A stretch of DNA of 6,091 nucleotides from Flavobacteriaceae bacterium. GTDB taxonomy: Bacteria > Bacteroidota > Bacteroidia > Flavobacteriales > Flavobacteriaceae. The stretch covers positions 1 to 6,091 of the forward strand of contig JAIEMH010000170.1 of NCBI GenBank assembly GCA_019752245.1, in the 5' to 3' direction. Under the pieces are notes generated by a model. It saw only the letters and a program-made list of their open reading frames with translations, searched no databases and was not told the DNA's origin. Numbering within the stretch: position 1 is the stretch's first letter; each line of letters begins with the position of its first letter. Both the position numbers and the translations under genes were made by a program. Of the stretch, positions 4,752 to 6,091 are shown piece after piece.

Positions 4752-5954
4752 ATGCGTAATAAATTAAAACGCTTAATAATTTCACACGATTTATCACACG
4801 TTTTGGCAACCAAAAAAAAATATTCAGAACCAAAAATAATGCACTTCAATTTTGATTTGAAGAGAGATTGGTATGTCTATTTTAGTTTTAGAAATCCAGA
4901 AACAGGATTTTTACAACGAATGGATAATATCTATTGTTCAAAAACTTTAAATAAATCTGAAAGGTTAGAATACCTGAAGAAGATCAAAAGTAATTTATCG
5001 GACATGCTTAAGGATGGTTTCAATCCGTTTTCTGCAAATGAAAATATTGAGGAATCAAAATCATACTCTATTGATGAAGCCTTTAAATTTGCTTTAGATT
5101 TGAAAAAAGAAGTTCTCAGCGATGTTTCATATTCAAATTTCAAAAATAGAATTAAAAAGTTTGAAGCCTGGTTAAATGAAAATAGTTTTAAAAAGCGCGA
5201 TATAAATTCAATCAACAAAAAAGTAATTAATACTTACTTAAATGAAGTGCTTGTAAAAACAAGTGCCCGAAACAGAGACAATACTAGAACTGATATTTTA
5301 GGAGTATTTCAGGTCCTTGAGGATAACGATATCATACCAGTGAATATTTTAAAGGGAATTAAAATAATTGGATCTAAACCCAAAAAAAATAAAAGCTATT
5401 CATCTACTCAAGAAAAAAGCATCTTTGAGTATATGGAAGCCAATGATCAACTAATGTTATTATTTGTAAAATTTGTTTCTTATAATTTCTTGAGACCGGT
5501 TGAAGTTTGCCGATTAAAAGTTGAAGATATTGATTTGGTTGATAAAACTATCAGATTGCAAACAAAAACTGACGATTATAAAGTAAAAATACTTCCGCAA
5601 ATACTTATTGATGATTTACCCGATTTGAGAAATTTTGACAAAAGCAGCTTTTTATTTGGAAGAACTGGATTTGGTCAACATTGGCCAGCGACTGAAAATA
5701 ATAGAAGAAATGAATATTCAACAAAATTCAAGGAGATAAAAGATAAATTTGGCCTTGGTGTTGATTATGGTTTGTACTCATTCCGACATACATTTATAAG
5801 CAAACTTTACAATGTTTTTATAAAAGAAATTACTCCAGATGAAGCAGAATCTAAATTAATGCTTATAACCGGACATTCAACTCGAAAAGCATTACAGCAA
5901 TACTTACGTGAGATTGATGCATACAGACCTGAAGATTATTCAAAACATTTATAG
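4752..5954 (+). CDS. Tyrosine-type site-specific recombinase (integrase)
   Basis: This 400-residue recombinase would cut and rejoin DNA through a 3'-phosphotyrosine link, integrating or excising an element. The N-terminus has an arm-binding-like region, typical of Bacteroidetes integrases (KYSEPKI 23-29, RDWYVYFSFRNPETG 38-52). A SAM-like core-binding domain spans about 105-205. In the catalytic domain Arg248 (FLRPVEVCRL), Lys272 or Lys277, Arg345 (YSFRHTF), His375 (GHST) and the nucleophile Tyr384 (ALQQYL) are visible. Box II has Tyr342 where histidine is usual; I recall this substitution in related integrases, so the enzyme is probably active. The frame is open upstream only to a stop at 4728, so 4752 is the only ATG before residue 30. 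The conserved RDWYVYF region needs coding upstream of that. There is no room for a ribosome-binding site after the tRNA terminator. A weak TAGGTTTT (4711-4718) might serve as a promoter. Confidence 0.92.
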   Translation: MRNKLKRLIISHDLSHVLATKKKYSEPKIMHFNFDLKRDWYVYFSFRNPETGFLQRMDNIYCSKTLNKSERLEYLKKIKSNLSDMLKDGFNPFSANENIEESKSYSIDEAFKFALDLKKEVLSDVSYSNFKNRIKKFEAWLNENSFKKRDINSINKKVINTYLNEVLVKTSARNRDNTRTDILGVFQVLEDNDIIPVNILKGIKIIGSKPKKNKSYSSTQEKSIFEYMEANDQLMLLFVKFVSYNFLRPVEVCRLKVEDIDLVDKTIRLQTKTDDYKVKILPQILIDDLPDLRNFDKSSFLFGRTGFGQHWPATENNRRNEYSTKFKEIKDKFGLGVDYGLYSFRHTFISKLYNVFIKEITPDEAESKLMLITGHSTRKALQQYLREIDAYRPEDYSKHL

Positions 5955-5961
5955 TGAAAGA

Positions 5962-6091
5962 ATGAAAGCAATTGATATAATAATCGGAATCGTGATGATT
6001 ATCTTTTTTGGATACTTCGTTTGGTTTATAATCAACAGAAAGCCATCGGATAAATATCATAATGATAGTTGGAGGAATAAAAAAAGAGGGT
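5962..6091 (+). CDS. Small single-span membrane protein, unrecognised (3' end outside window)
   Basis: An open frame starts at ATG 5962, 7 bases after the integrase stop, and continues for 43 complete codons to the window edge. It begins MKAIDIII and has one strongly hydrophobic segment at about residues 5-25, rich in Ile, Phe, Val and Gly. A polar, strongly basic tail follows (NRKPSDKYH, then WRNKKRG). The layout suggests an N-out, C-in single-pass inner-membrane protein or signal anchor. A purine-rich stretch, GTGAAAGA, sits directly before the ATG. Tight spacing suggests co-transcription with the integrase. I do not recognise a family. The frame could be longer than what is seen. Confidence 0.6.
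   Translation, partial: MKAIDIIIGIVMIIFFGYFVWFIINRKPSDKYHNDSWRNKKRG

Larger units (their letters stand above)
4698..6091 (+). mobile_element. Probable left end of a tRNA-integrated genomic island (continues past the window)
   Basis: The ordinary housekeeping genes stop at the tRNA. From there on come a tyrosine recombinase pointing away from the tRNA and an unrecognised small membrane protein. This layout is typical for the integrase end of an integrative element or prophage. The other end and cargo are not visible. Base composition is similar on both sides to the eye, so it does not help to place the border. Confidence 0.55.

Noticed and set aside
4931..5218. Minus-strand open frame of 95 codons opposite the integrase
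   Set aside because: Shadow of the integrase core-binding region, with no motif of its own.
5863..6060. Minus-strand open frame at the right end, which could be read as a small convergent gene
   Set aside because: It overlaps the integrase active-site tyrosine region and the small membrane protein on the plus strand, which has better spacing and a clearer membrane segment.

Overview
The window looks like chromosomal DNA from a member of the Bacteroidetes, most likely the Flavobacteriaceae (Flavobacterium or a close relative). The DNA is very AT-rich. The usual Shine-Dalgarno leaders are missing, several promoters fit the phylum's TTTG / TANNTTTG pattern, and the proteins resemble flavobacterial families from memory. 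No database search was possible.

Positions 1-4482 are housekeeping genes. The 3' part of a RecQ-family helicase gene enters from the left edge and is followed closely by fmt (methionyl-tRNA formyltransferase). A short degenerate dispersed repeat lies between them and runs up to the fmt start. Next come a nucleoid-protein HU gene with its own promoter and a good intrinsic terminator, then a yqgE/AlgH-family gene. Two genes follow on the minus strand: a class IV PLP-dependent aminotransferase, whose end overlaps the end of yqgE by 9 bp, and a small START-like (SRPBCC) protein. Between these two, a minus-strand terminator hairpin, a -7 promoter box and a start codon are packed into 49 bp.

Positions 4483-4751 hold a divergent regulatory region with an A/T palindrome, a near-perfect promoter, a tRNA with anticodon CAT (probably elongator Met), and a perfect 8-bp terminator hairpin. 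The T-tract of that terminator runs straight into the start codon of a 400-residue tyrosine recombinase (4752-5954). Eight bases after it, a small single-membrane-span protein begins and runs off the right edge. An integrase next to a tRNA is the usual sign of an integrative element, so the window probably ends just inside an island. Its cargo, where any new system would lie, is outside the window.

I found no CRISPR array, no complete insertion sequence and no complete undescribed system. The most interesting points are the probable island boundary at the tRNA, the unannotated small membrane protein, the interleaved terminator/promoter before the aminotransferase, and the repeat that supplies an alternative ATG to fmt.
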